36,835 nt of DNA from Campylobacter sp. (GTDB taxonomy: Bacteria; Campylobacterota; Campylobacteria; Campylobacterales; Campylobacteraceae): assembly GCA_022775765.1 (NCBI GenBank), contig JALFKC010000061.1, positions 1 to 36,835 on the forward strand. Reading direction: 5' to 3'. The notes under the pieces were generated by a model, which was not told where the DNA came from, made no database searches, and saw only the letters and a list, made by a program, of their open reading frames with translations. Shown piece by piece: positions 27,706-36,721 of this stretch (position 1 is its first letter; every line of letters starts with the position of its first letter). A program made the position numbers and the translations under genes.

Positions 27706-29451
27706 ATGAAAAGATTTTCTTTCGTTGTTGCCTCACTAATTTTTGCAGGAAGCTTATTAAGTGCGGCTAAAATTTATCCACTTGATAGAGCTGAAATGCT
27801 TGAGAATGCCAGATTTGATATAAAGGTAGAATTTGACAAAAAAATAGAGCAAAAAGACGCAGTTGTGACAATAAATGGCAAGAGTTTAGAAACGATGATA
27901 GATGGCGATATAGAGTGGATCGCAGATGAAGATGGAATGGGATCTACTATTTGGCTAAGAGACGCAAGACTTCCAAGAGGCCACTATACAGTTACAGCTT
28001 ATGGCGATGGCAAGACTGAGTCTGTTGGCTGGGAAATTTATGACACCCCAAGAGCTGAGACTAAAAATCTAATTTTAATCGTTGGCGATGGTCTAACTAT
28101 GGCACATAGAACTGCAGCTAGACTTATGTCAAAAGGCATGAGTGAGGGCAAGGCCGATGGAAGATTGAATATGGACGAACTCTCAAACGCTGCATTTGTA
28201 GGCACAAGTGCTCAAAACTCTATCGCAACCGATTCAGCTAATACAATGTCAGCTTATATGACAGGGCAAAAAACTGCAGTTAATGCGATGGGTGTCTTTA
28301 CAAGTAGAAGCAAAGATGATCTAAATCATCCAAAACAAACAACTCTAGGCGAATTAATTAAATTCAATACCAAAAAATCATTAGGAATTATAAGTGACGC
28401 AGAGCTTGAAGACGCAACACCTGCGGCAGTTGTCGCTCACACTAGAAGAAGAGCTATGAAAGCAAATATCGTAGAGCAAATGTTTAATGTTGGCCCTGAT
28501 GTAATTTTAGGCGGTGGCTCAGCGTATTTTCTACCACAAAGCACACCGGGCTCAAAGAGAAAAGATAATCAAAATTTCGTAGAGAAATTTAAAAACGAAG
28601 GCTACAAAGTAGTTACTACTGCTAAAGAGCTACAAGAAAACTACAAAGACGCAAAGAAGCTTTTAGGGCTATTTCATCTAGGCAACATGGATACTGTAGT
28701 TGATAGAAAACTCGTTAAAAACAATGTTACAAGCAAATTCCCAGATCAACCAGACCTTACAGATATGACTAGAGCAGCCCTTGAAGTTCTATCAAAAAAT
28801 GAAGATGGATTTGTTTTGATGGTAGAGTCAGCTCATATCGATAAAGCTTCTCACCCACTAGATTGGGAAAGAGCGGTTATGAGCACAATTATGATGGATC
28901 AAGTTTTAGGAATTGCAAGAGATTTCCAAAAACAAAACCCTGATACTCTTATTGTAATGGTTGGCGATCACACTCACGCAATGAGTGTTGTTGGAACTAT
29001 CGACGATAGAAAAGAAGGCAAAGATATGAGAGAAAAAGTCGGCGTTTATGAAGACGCAGGATTTTTGGAATATGAAGATAAAAACTTCGATGGATATCCT
29101 GACAAGCTCGACATTGACAAAAGATTATATGTTACATTTGGAAGCTATCCAGATCACTATCAAACTTACAGACCAAAGTTAGATAGAATTTTTACTCCTG
29201 CTATCCAAAATGAAAACAAAGAATACATTGCAAACGAAGAGTATAAAAATATCCCGGGTGCGATTTTTGTAGAGGGAAATCTACCTCGTGCTGAGTCTCA
29301 AGGCGTGCACGCAGTCGATGATATGGTGCTTCAAGCTGACGGACCTGGAGCTGATAAATTTAGTGGCTATATGGATAACACAGAAGTTTTCAGACATATT
29401 GTAAAGGCTTTAGGTATCGCTGTAGATCCAGTTACAGAAGTTAAAAAATGA
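27706..29451 (+). CDS. phoA: Alkaline phosphatase, PhoA family, secreted
   Basis: 581 residues with signal peptide MKRFSFVVASLIFAGSLLSA. It releases phosphate from monoesters in the periplasm. Catalytic and metal residues: Asp128 in VGDG; nucleophile Ser177 in ATDSANT; Glu374, Asp379 and His383 in VESAHIDKASH; Asp421, His422 and His424 in GDHTH. That is the two-zinc, one-magnesium pattern of the family. An N-terminal extra domain (about 20-115) precedes the catalytic core. DKNFDGYPDKLD near residue 463 looks like a calcium-binding loop. The stop TGA lies inside ATGA, the start of the next gene, so translation of the metal ABC genes is likely coupled to phoA. Confidence 0.92.
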   Translation: MKRFSFVVASLIFAGSLLSAAKIYPLDRAEMLENARFDIKVEFDKKIEQKDAVVTINGKSLETMIDGDIEWIADEDGMGSTIWLRDARLPRGHYTVTAYGDGKTESVGWEIYDTPRAETKNLILIVGDGLTMAHRTAARLMSKGMSEGKADGRLNMDELSNAAFVGTSAQNSIATDSANTMSAYMTGQKTAVNAMGVFTSRSKDDLNHPKQTTLGELIKFNTKKSLGIISDAELEDATPAAVVAHTRRRAMKANIVEQMFNVGPDVILGGGSAYFLPQSTPGSKRKDNQNFVEKFKNEGYKVVTTAKELQENYKDAKKLLGLFHLGNMDTVVDRKLVKNNVTSKFPDQPDLTDMTRAALEVLSKNEDGFVLMVESAHIDKASHPLDWERAVMSTIMMDQVLGIARDFQKQNPDTLIVMVGDHTHAMSVVGTIDDRKEGKDMREKVGVYEDAGFLEYEDKNFDGYPDKLDIDKRLYVTFGSYPDHYQTYRPKLDRIFTPAIQNENKEYIANEEYKNIPGAIFVEGNLPRAESQGVHAVDDMVLQADGPGADKFSGYMDNTEVFRHIVKALGIAVDPVTEVKK

Positions 29452-29888
29452 GACTAAAAAAACTCTGGCAAGGACTTTTTCTTGCCTTAATTTTGAGCTT
29501 AAATCTTAGTGCCAATCAAAGTTCAAATTTAACATTTGATGGGCTTTACGCGAGTTTTGGGGCGTTAGGACTTGAGCTTTCAGATCAGGTCAAAGATAAC
29601 GAAAACAAAATCGTCACAATCAGCGGCTTTATGGCCCCACCACTAAAAGCAAACGCAAATTTTTTCGTGCTTACAAAATATCCGATGGCATTTTGTCCGT
29701 TTTGCTCAAGTGACGCGGATTGGCCACCTGATATCTTAGTAGTTTATCTCAAAAAAACTCAATCATTTGTAAATTTCAACACCCCAATCGAAGTAAAAGG
29801 CAGGCTTGAAATCGGCTCTAAAACAGATGAAAATACCGGTTTTGTTAGCCTAATGCGAATAATGGAAGCAGGGTTTAAAGAAAAATGA
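29448..29888 (+). CDS. Small secreted protein with CPFC motif, part of ABC cluster
   Basis: 146 residues with a signal peptide (cleavage likely after LSLNLSA). The mature part has VTISGFMAPPL and the cysteine pair FCPFCSSDADWPPDI, a pattern I associate with small OB-fold-like proteins (possibly DUF3299-related) that accompany histidine-rich ABC permeases. Four-base overlaps (ATGA) join it to phoA and to the ATPase gene. A metal-binding or metal-delivery role is inferred from the cysteines and neighbours; the function is not known to me. Confidence 0.75.
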   Translation: MRLKKLWQGLFLALILSLNLSANQSSNLTFDGLYASFGALGLELSDQVKDNENKIVTISGFMAPPLKANANFFVLTKYPMAFCPFCSSDADWPPDILVVYLKKTQSFVNFNTPIEVKGRLEIGSKTDENTGFVSLMRIMEAGFKEK

Positions 29889-30550
29889 AGCTTTTAGTTA
29901 AAAATTTAGTAATGAGCGTTAAAAATGAAAAATTACCAATATTAAGTGTTGATAATTTAAGCCTAAATAGCGGTAGTTCTTTGGTGGTAAGGGGCGAAAG
30001 TGGAAGTGGCAAAACAACATTTCTTAATCTAATTAGTGCCATTGAAACACCAAGTAGTGGTGAAATTTGGTGGGATGAGATAGATATTACCAAACTTAAC
30101 TCAAAACAAAAAGATGAGTTTAGAGCGTTAAATTTAGGCATTGTTATGCAGAATTTTTATCTATCTTTGGATATGAGTGCACTAGATAATATTTTACTTT
30201 TAAATTTATTTCTCAAAAACAAAGCAATTACCAAAGAAAAAGCTTGCGAAATTTTAAACCTTGTAGGTATTAGTAATTTCACCAAAGCACTCAAGTTTTT
30301 TTCACGCGGTCAAATGCAACGCATTGCTATCGCTAGAGCACTTTGCCTTGACCCAAAGGTGCTAATTTGCGATGAGCCAACTGCTAGCCTTGATAGACAA
30401 AACGCTATCAATATCGCTAAGCTTTTCAAACAAATTGCCAAAAACAAAACTCTCATCATCTCTAGCCACGACGAAAATATCATAGCTGAGTTTGAAAATG
30501 TTCTTACTATAGAAAAAAATAAACCTATAAATTGGGGTGAAAAATGCTAG
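29885..30550 (+). CDS. ABC transporter ATP-binding protein (LolD/MacB-like)
   Basis: 221 residues. Walker A GESGSGKTT (37-45), Q-loop Gln89, signature FSRGQ (139-143, a departure from LSGGQ), Walker B VLICDEP (159-165), H-loop His195. The closest type is the LolD/FtsE/MacB group that pairs with FtsX-fold permeases, as encoded next. Overlaps its neighbours by 4 and 7 bp. Such pairs often drive mechanotransmission rather than classic transport. Confidence 0.9.
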   Translation: MKLLVKNLVMSVKNEKLPILSVDNLSLNSGSSLVVRGESGSGKTTFLNLISAIETPSSGEIWWDEIDITKLNSKQKDEFRALNLGIVMQNFYLSLDMSALDNILLLNLFLKNKAITKEKACEILNLVGISNFTKALKFFSRGQMQRIAIARALCLDPKVLICDEPTASLDRQNAINIAKLFKQIAKNKTLIISSHDENIIAEFENVLTIEKNKPINWGEKC

Positions 30551-31956
30551 CTTTTAAACTAATGGTGGCTGATTTTAAAAGATATTTTACGCTATTTTTT
30601 GTAATGATATTTTTGATAAGTGCAACTCTAACCCTAAGCCTTACAACTGTGCTTCAAGAAAGGGCTCTAAGGCTAGGAAGTGCAGCGGCGGCTGATAAAT
30701 TTGACATAATAATCGGTGCAAAGGGTGGAAGTAGCGAACTTGTATTGAGTTCAGTATTTTTGCGTCCGGCTATGCTTGATTTGGTTAGTGGTGACCTACT
30801 TGAAAAGCTTCAAAATGATGAGAGAGTTGCGTGGATTTCGCCTATTGGAATGGGCGATTATTATAATAAAATGCCAATTGTAGGCATTTGGGATGATATG
30901 ATAAAAGATGATATTAAAGATGGTAGAATTTTTAATAAAGATTTTGAAGCGGTGGCTGGAAGTGATACAGGACTAAATATCGGCGATACTTTTACGCCAG
31001 TTCATGGTGAGTTTGAAACGCATGGGGATCACTCTCACGCTCATATCAAATACACCGTAGTTGGAATCAAAAAAAGCGACAACACCATCTGGGATAAAGC
31101 TATCCTTGTGCCGATAAGTTCAGTTTGGACCATACACGACCACAATCACGAAGCAAATCACCACCATAGCCATAAAGATGGCGAAAATTTAGATCGCTTA
31201 GATGATCACCACGCTAATAAAACTCACGATGAAATTCACAGCGACGGCGAATTTCGCAGCCACATCGACAAAGCACTTCATAGCGATGACGACCATTTAG
31301 AGCACAACCACAGCCACGATGGGGCTAATCACCACAGCGACCATCATATGGATGAGCACTATGCAGACCACGATGAAGCACACCATCACCCTGATGAACT
31401 TCATCACCACGCGAATGAATACGGCGACACCCCAGCCATAGTTGTCAAACCAAAAAGCATAGCCGCAGCCTATCAAATCAGGCAAGAATACACTAATGAT
31501 GAGAGTATAGCCGTGTTTCCAGGTGAAATTTTAGTTCAAATTTATTCCATCTTAGGCGATGTTAAATCGTGGCTACTTGCGATATCTATGGGACTTCAAG
31601 GGCTAATTGTTTTGATGGTTTTAGCAATTGCATTTGTCTTCATCTCGCAAAAAAAAGACCAAATAGCTGAGTTTAGAATATTTGGGGCTGATACCAAAAA
31701 AGTTATGCTTTTTGTGTGGAGTGAGCTTGTAGTGATAGTACTAATTGGGATGATTTTGGGTGTAATTTTAGGATACGCACTAGCAAACTTTATCTCTATT
31801 AAGCTTGGAAGTGAGCTTGGGTTTGGGCTAATTGTAAAATTTGAAGTAGTAGATTTTTACTTTTTGGCACTAGTGTTTGTTAGTTCTATAATACTATCTC
31901 TAATCCCACTTTATAAAATTTACAAAATCTCAGTAGCGAGTTCGCTAAGGGGATAA
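30544..31956 (+). CDS. FtsX-type ABC permease with histidine-rich periplasmic insert
   Basis: 470 residues. Membrane helices at about 12-32, 335-363, 385-415 and 430-455; the region between helices 1 and 2 is periplasmic in this fold. Residues 198-288 contain about 29 histidines mixed with Asp and Glu (for example HDHNHEANHHHSHKD, DEAHHHPDELHHH), with a smaller cluster near 158-168. Such inserts bind zinc, nickel or copper. The permease plus the CPFC protein recalls, loosely, zinc-linked clusters such as Vibrio ZrgABCDE. Being fused to a phoA transcript is unusual and suggests delivery or sensing of metal for the phosphatase; this is inference. Confidence 0.82.
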   Translation: MLAFKLMVADFKRYFTLFFVMIFLISATLTLSLTTVLQERALRLGSAAAADKFDIIIGAKGGSSELVLSSVFLRPAMLDLVSGDLLEKLQNDERVAWISPIGMGDYYNKMPIVGIWDDMIKDDIKDGRIFNKDFEAVAGSDTGLNIGDTFTPVHGEFETHGDHSHAHIKYTVVGIKKSDNTIWDKAILVPISSVWTIHDHNHEANHHHSHKDGENLDRLDDHHANKTHDEIHSDGEFRSHIDKALHSDDDHLEHNHSHDGANHHSDHHMDEHYADHDEAHHHPDELHHHANEYGDTPAIVVKPKSIAAAYQIRQEYTNDESIAVFPGEILVQIYSILGDVKSWLLAISMGLQGLIVLMVLAIAFVFISQKKDQIAEFRIFGADTKKVMLFVWSELVVIVLIGMILGVILGYALANFISIKLGSELGFGLIVKFEVVDFYFLALVFVSSIILSLIPLYKIYKISVASSLRG

Positions 31957-31961
31957 TTAAG

Positions 31962-31993
31962 GCAGATATCAGTTTGATTTTACTTTTATCTGC
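31962..31993 (+). terminator. Weak hairpin after the permease gene
   Basis: GCAGATA (31962-31968) and TATCTGC (31987-31993) with an 18-nt loop, just past the stop at 31956. The T-run after it is poor. Possible end of the phoA operon. Confidence 0.35.
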
Positions 31994-32042
31994 TATAACC
32001 TTTTGAGTCCTAAGTTTAGAATAACACTTTTTAAGGATTACA

Positions 32043-32823
32043 ATGCACTTTATCGGTATAGATATAGGCTTAACTGGCACCAAAGTTGCAGTCTATAAGG
32101 ACTCTCTAAATTTATAGATTTTTTTGTAGTGCCTACAGGATTTAATACTGTAGAGACCGCAAATAAAGTTTATGAAACATTTTTTAGCAAAAACTACATC
32201 TCTTTTTATATCACAGCCGCTGGCTATGGTGGAGTTAGTGCTAAATTTGCCAATCAAACCTTAACTGAAATTCTCTGCCACAGCGTAGGGGCGAATTTTT
32301 TCTATTCACAAGACTGCACCGTCATAGATGTAGGTGGGCAAGATACTAAAGTATCAAAATCACCAACTCAAAGCTTGAAGACTTTATAATGAATGATAAA
32401 TGCTCGGCAGGAACTGGCAAATTCTTAGAGGTTATAGTAGCAAGAATGGGGCTTAATTTGAGTGAAATTTATAGCATTGCCAAAGAAAATGATGAGATCA
32501 AGCTTAGTTCAACCTGCACGGTTTTTGCTGAGAGCGAGATAATTTCGATGATGGCAAATGGCGTGCAAAAAGAGTTCATAGCCTACGCGATTATTGATTC
32601 GTCCGCTAAAAAAGCGGTCACTTTAGGAAAACGCCTAGCTAGCAGTAGCTATTTTTTAAGTGGTGGATTAAGTAAGGTTGGGCTATTTGTAAATTTACTC
32701 AAACAGCACCTTGACGCTGAAGTTATCGCTGATAAAAACGCCATCTACTGTGGGGCAATGGGAGCAAGTTTGATGGGTGAGAAAAATTATAAAAAAGTTC
32801 AATTTAACTACAAAAGAGAAAAG
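32043..32823 (+). pseudogene. Relic of activator ATPase (YjiL / BadF-BcrAD family)
   Basis: AAGGATTACAATG starts MHFIGIDIGLTGTK, the ASKHA phosphate-1 loop of CoA-dehydratase activators. A stop at 32115-32117 needs a frame change to reach FFVVPTGFNTVETANKVYE. A second shift near 32350 breaks VGGQDTKV; the correct frame resumes TNSKLEDFIMNDKCSAGTGKF, with the cluster-ligand cysteine (MNDKCSAGTG), and continues to SGGLSKVG and GAMGASLMG. The family uses ATP to push low-potential electrons into double-cubane or dehydratase partners; the partner relic follows. No stop codon is seen where the gene should end, so it reads into the next. Confidence 0.85.
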
Positions 32824-33968
32824 ATGAGTTTTGCAGATCTAAAACAGAAAAATACTGGTGAGCTAGCAAGCTTAAAAGAAAAAGGCGTCAAAATCATTGA
32901 AACATTTTGCACCTACGCACCAAAAGATAATCTATGCTGCTGGGGCGTTGCCAATAGGAATTTGTGCGTATGATGATAGCCCAATCGAAGCTGCAGCAAG
33001 GATTTGCCACGAAATTTATGCCCACTAATAAAAGCAAGCTATGTTACTTAGTTAGTTAGTGGCAAATGCCCCTATATGAATGCAAGCGACTTGATAGTTG
33101 GTGAAACCACTTGCGATGGCAAGAAAAAGATGTATGAGCTAATGGCAGATCAAAGAGATGTGTATGTCATAGAGCTTCCAAATATATTAAATAAAGCTAA
33201 TAAAGAGCTTTTTTAGAAGTGAGATGATAAGATTTAAAGAATTTTTGGAAGCTAGATTCTGTAGAGATCACCGATGAGAAGCTTAAAGCTTCTATTGAGA
33301 TTTTTAACACCGAAAGAGAGCTACTTTGTGAGATAATGGCACTACCAAAGCTTAACCCAAGTTCGATAAGCGGAAGTGAGCTTCACTAAATCCTCTTTTC
33401 AATTGATTTTATCTTTGACAAAAAAAGAGAAAATCTCTATTCTTAAAAAACTAATTGCAGTTCTAAAAGAGAAGCAAAATAGCCTATTTTTGCTAAAAGA
33501 TAACAAAAAGCGAATTATCCTAACTAGTTGTCCAAGTGGCGGGGTTTATGATAAAGTTATCAAAGAGATAGAAAATCTTAACGCCATTGTGGTGGCTTTT
33601 GAAAACTGCACAAGGACCAAAAACTATCAGAATTTAGTCAAAACCAATGGGGATTTGTATGAAAATTTAGTAGGCAGATATCTAAAATTCCTTGTTTGGT
33701 GATGTGTCAAAATAGCTCTAGAAGCGAAATTTTAAAGACTATGATAGATAAATACAGAGCTGATGGCGTCATAGATGTGGTTTTGAGTGTCTGCCACACT
33801 TACGTTATAGAAACTACCACCATCAAAAAGACTGTCACTGAAGCTGGTTATATGAGTTTAAAGACTGATTATTCTAAGCAAGATAGCGGTCAAATAAGAA
33901 CTAAAATAGAGGCTTTTGTAAATTTGACCAAATTTCAAATGTCAAATTCTGTATTAGTTGTATTTTAA
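32824..33968 (+). pseudogene. Relic of 2-hydroxyacyl-CoA dehydratase-like protein (YjiM / DCCP family)
   Basis: Starts MSFADLKQKNTGELASLKEKG; after FCTYAPKD one shift is needed to read IIYAAGALPIGICAYDDSP. Further pieces in changing frames are ASDLIVGETTCDGKKKMYEL, then LKASIEIFNTERELLCEIM, then RIILTSCPSGGVYDKVI, then GVIDVVLSVCHTYVIETT and DYSKQDSGQIRTKIEAF. These match, from memory, the E. coli YjiM type, close to double-cubane cluster proteins; cysteine ligands in TTCDGKKK and SVCHTY survive. At least five frameshifts or stops are present and a segment after 33030 seems deleted. Not functional. It is joined to the activator relic upstream. Confidence 0.85.
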
Positions 33969-34187
33969 TACATAGTTTTTATAATTTATACTGACTTGGT
34001 ATAGTTAAATTTAACTACACTCAAATAGGCGATTTTCCACCCATAAATATATAAAATTTGCACAATTTGTCAAATAAGTAACTTTACTATATATTTACAA
34101 TATTTTTAATAAAAATTGTAATATTAAGCTGTTTTTTAAAATAACTTTGACATTATTATAATAATTTTATTTAATTAAGGACAAGTT
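33969..34187 (+). promoter_or_regulatory. Palindrome-rich promoter region of the TonB receptor gene
   Basis: Three palindromes: TAGTTAAATTTAACTA at 34002-34017 (extendable to 33999-34020 with one mismatch), TTACAAT (34095-34101) / ATTGTAA (34115-34121), and the perfect 14-bp ATTATTATAATAAT at 34152-34165. The last one covers the likely -10 (TATAAT, 34157-34162), so a repressor there would block the promoter; the AT-rich palindrome is Fur-box-like, fitting a receptor gene, but I cannot tell which regulator. AAGGA at 34177-34181 precedes the GTG start. Confidence 0.5.
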
Positions 34188-36677
34188 GTGAAAAAAATAT
34201 ATTTTTTGCTATTTAGCTCATTAATATATGCAAGCGATATCAAAGTCACTCTAGATGAGATAAAGGTTATCTCAAACACTCAAAATACCCAATCTAGCAA
34301 ATACTCATCATCTCAAATCTTAAATAGAGACAAACTCGATACCATAAGTGGCAAAAATAAAGATATAGCCGAAGCTCTAAAATCAAACCCAAATGTTATA
34401 TTTAATCAAGCCTCAAACAAAAGCACTCAAAGTGGCGAGATAAACCCAAAGAGTTTTAGTATAAATGGGGCGAGTTTTTATCAAAATAACTTTTTGATTG
34501 ATGGGGTAAATTTCAACAATGACATAGATCCAAATTTCAATCAAAATCTCTACAAAAATGTATGGAAAGGTCCTAATCTTGGCTCTCAAGCTATAAATTT
34601 AAGCACTGATTTGTTAGAGAGTTTAGAGTTAATTGATACTTCTGCTTCGGCAAAATATGGCGACTTTTTAGGTGGTGTGATAAATGCCAAAACAAGAGAT
34701 CCACAACATGGCTTTCACGGAATTATGAGCTTTGGTTACAGCAGTGGCAAATTAAGCGAAACATTCATAGATGAAAAAACTAAAAATGAGTATAAAAATA
34801 CCACAGGATGGATGGATAAGAGTGATTTTATAAAACGAAATTTTAGATTTGGATTAGAGGGTTATGTAAGTGAGAATTTGGGACTTATTTTTGATTATAC
34901 TAGGCGTTATTCTGTTTTTAAAAATCACACAAAACCGACTATAATGGATCCAAAAATAGCAAATTTCCCAAAAGATGAAAGAAGAGCTGAAAACTTCTAT
35001 CTCAAAGCTGTATATCATGCAAATCCAAACCTAACAATCAAACCAACTTTTATCTACGCCCCACAAAAAAATCGCTCATTTATCGAGCACGATCTTAACT
35101 CTGGTATGGATGCAAAGTTTGGCGGATATATAGCTTCTATTGAGAGCAATTACGACAATGGAAAGATAAAACTAGATCAAACCCTAAACTACACTAAATT
35201 TGATCAATCACGCTATTTTGATGAAGATATGTTAATTGGATATGCCAAATCAGATCAAAAAAACTGGGGTGCTAGTCTGTGCTCGTATGGCGATGGAACC
35301 AAAGGAATATGCTCGTATTATGGCGGTCTTGGCGATCTTAAGCAGTTTCAAAGCTCGGTTAATTACAAATTTGATTTAACATTTGATGATATAAAAACAG
35401 GCGATTTTTATCACACCCCAAAGCTGGGTTTTGATTTGTCACACACCAAAGCCACCTATAAGGTTGCTAACCCTGTTATGAACTTTACAGCCCCCAAAGC
35501 ACTTCCTAACTCTTATATCTGTCAAAAAGGTGATAAACTTTGCATAAACGATAGTAGTTTTGCTGGCCTGGGTCAATACCTTAGCAAGCTTTGGTATTAT
35601 GGCGGGGTCAATTCTAGTCTAAATATGAATATGGCTGCTTTTTATATTGAAGATGATATAAACTACAAAAGGCTCTATATTCGCCCTGGAATTCGTATCC
35701 AAAAAGATAGCATAACTGATGATATCAATGTCGCTCCTAGATTTGTGGGTGAGTTTGACCTTTTAAATGATAGTTCAAATTTCGTAGGATTTGGCTTAAA
35801 TAGGTATTATGGCAGAAATCTTTTTGCTTACAAACTATATAATGATATGTATTCTCACCAAAAAGATTTCGCACGAAATCATCCTAATCAAAAATTTATT
35901 CAAGTTGCAAACGACATAAACAATGTCGCAGATAGTGATTACAAAACACCATATGATGATGAACTTAGCCTATTTTATAGAGGTGAGATATATAATGCAA
36001 ACATAAATCTCAAATACACCAAACGCAAAAGCAAAGATGAAATAATACAGATCTCAAGACTAAATTTTGGCAAAGATTACATTCACGGACTTGATAGAAA
36101 ATACAATCTCTACACAAATGACGGCAAAAGCGACACCGATATACTAAGCTTTAGCATACAAAACTCTTTGCCAATTGAGATTTTGACAACCAAAAATAAC
36201 TTTGAATTTTCCCTAAGCTATATGGATAAAAAAAGCAATTTTTCAACATATTATGACAAAGATATTGATAAAAATATAGTTTATAACGGACGAATTGTGC
36301 CATTTTCGTCGCTTCCAGTTACGGATTATTACACGCCTTTTAGAGCAAATTTAGCACACAATATCAAATTTAACAATTTTAGTATTACAAATTTCCTAAG
36401 CTATTATAAAAGCAGCAACGCACTTTTTAGAAGCTACAATTCCAAATTAAATATGAGCGAATACACCAAAGTTAAATTAGATAATTATTTCACTTGGGAT
36501 ATCAAAATCACATATACCAAAGATTTAGCCAAACAGCTAGAATTTTTTGCAAATTTAGATATCAATAATATATTTAATGATAAACATAGCGTTGCAGTCG
36601 GCAACCTTGGCAACAAAAGGTATTTTGACTATGATATGGGGCGAAATTTTTGGCTAGAGTTTGGACTGAAATGGTAA
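34188..36677 (+). CDS. TonB-dependent outer-membrane receptor
   Basis: 829 residues, GTG start with AAGGA 6 nt upstream. Signal peptide MKKIYFLLFSSLIYA; a TonB-box-like LDEIKVIS just after it; plug domain about 45-175 (DIAEALKSNPNVIF, SINGASFYQNNFLIDGVNF, SAKYGDFLGGVINA); then a 22-strand-type barrel ending in aromatic Trp829 (FWLEFGLKW). The barrel carries cysteines near 365 and 445-452, probably extracellular loops. Substrate is unknown: siderophore, heme, metal or other. No tonB/exbBD nearby. It is convergent with the next gene. Confidence 0.9.
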   Translation: MKKIYFLLFSSLIYASDIKVTLDEIKVISNTQNTQSSKYSSSQILNRDKLDTISGKNKDIAEALKSNPNVIFNQASNKSTQSGEINPKSFSINGASFYQNNFLIDGVNFNNDIDPNFNQNLYKNVWKGPNLGSQAINLSTDLLESLELIDTSASAKYGDFLGGVINAKTRDPQHGFHGIMSFGYSSGKLSETFIDEKTKNEYKNTTGWMDKSDFIKRNFRFGLEGYVSENLGLIFDYTRRYSVFKNHTKPTIMDPKIANFPKDERRAENFYLKAVYHANPNLTIKPTFIYAPQKNRSFIEHDLNSGMDAKFGGYIASIESNYDNGKIKLDQTLNYTKFDQSRYFDEDMLIGYAKSDQKNWGASLCSYGDGTKGICSYYGGLGDLKQFQSSVNYKFDLTFDDIKTGDFYHTPKLGFDLSHTKATYKVANPVMNFTAPKALPNSYICQKGDKLCINDSSFAGLGQYLSKLWYYGGVNSSLNMNMAAFYIEDDINYKRLYIRPGIRIQKDSITDDINVAPRFVGEFDLLNDSSNFVGFGLNRYYGRNLFAYKLYNDMYSHQKDFARNHPNQKFIQVANDINNVADSDYKTPYDDELSLFYRGEIYNANINLKYTKRKSKDEIIQISRLNFGKDYIHGLDRKYNLYTNDGKSDTDILSFSIQNSLPIEILTTKNNFEFSLSYMDKKSNFSTYYDKDIDKNIVYNGRIVPFSSLPVTDYYTPFRANLAHNIKFNNFSITNFLSYYKSSNALFRSYNSKLNMSEYTKVKLDNYFTWDIKITYTKDLAKQLEFFANLDINNIFNDKHSVAVGNLGNKRYFDYDMGRNFWLEFGLKW

Positions 36678-36721
36678 ATTTATAGACAATCTACAATTAA
36701 AATAAGTATCAAATAGCAGTC

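Noticed and set aside
31297-31485. Minus-strand open frame opposite the His-rich region
   Set aside because: Produced by the CAC/CAT codon repeats of the permease read backwards (GTG/ATG-rich); no independent evidence.
34147-34175. TTGACA at 34147 with TTTAAT at 34170 as a promoter for the TonB receptor
   Set aside because: Spacing is 17 bp, but the start of transcription would fall on or after the ribosome-binding site next to the GTG at 34188. TATAAT at 34157 fits better.
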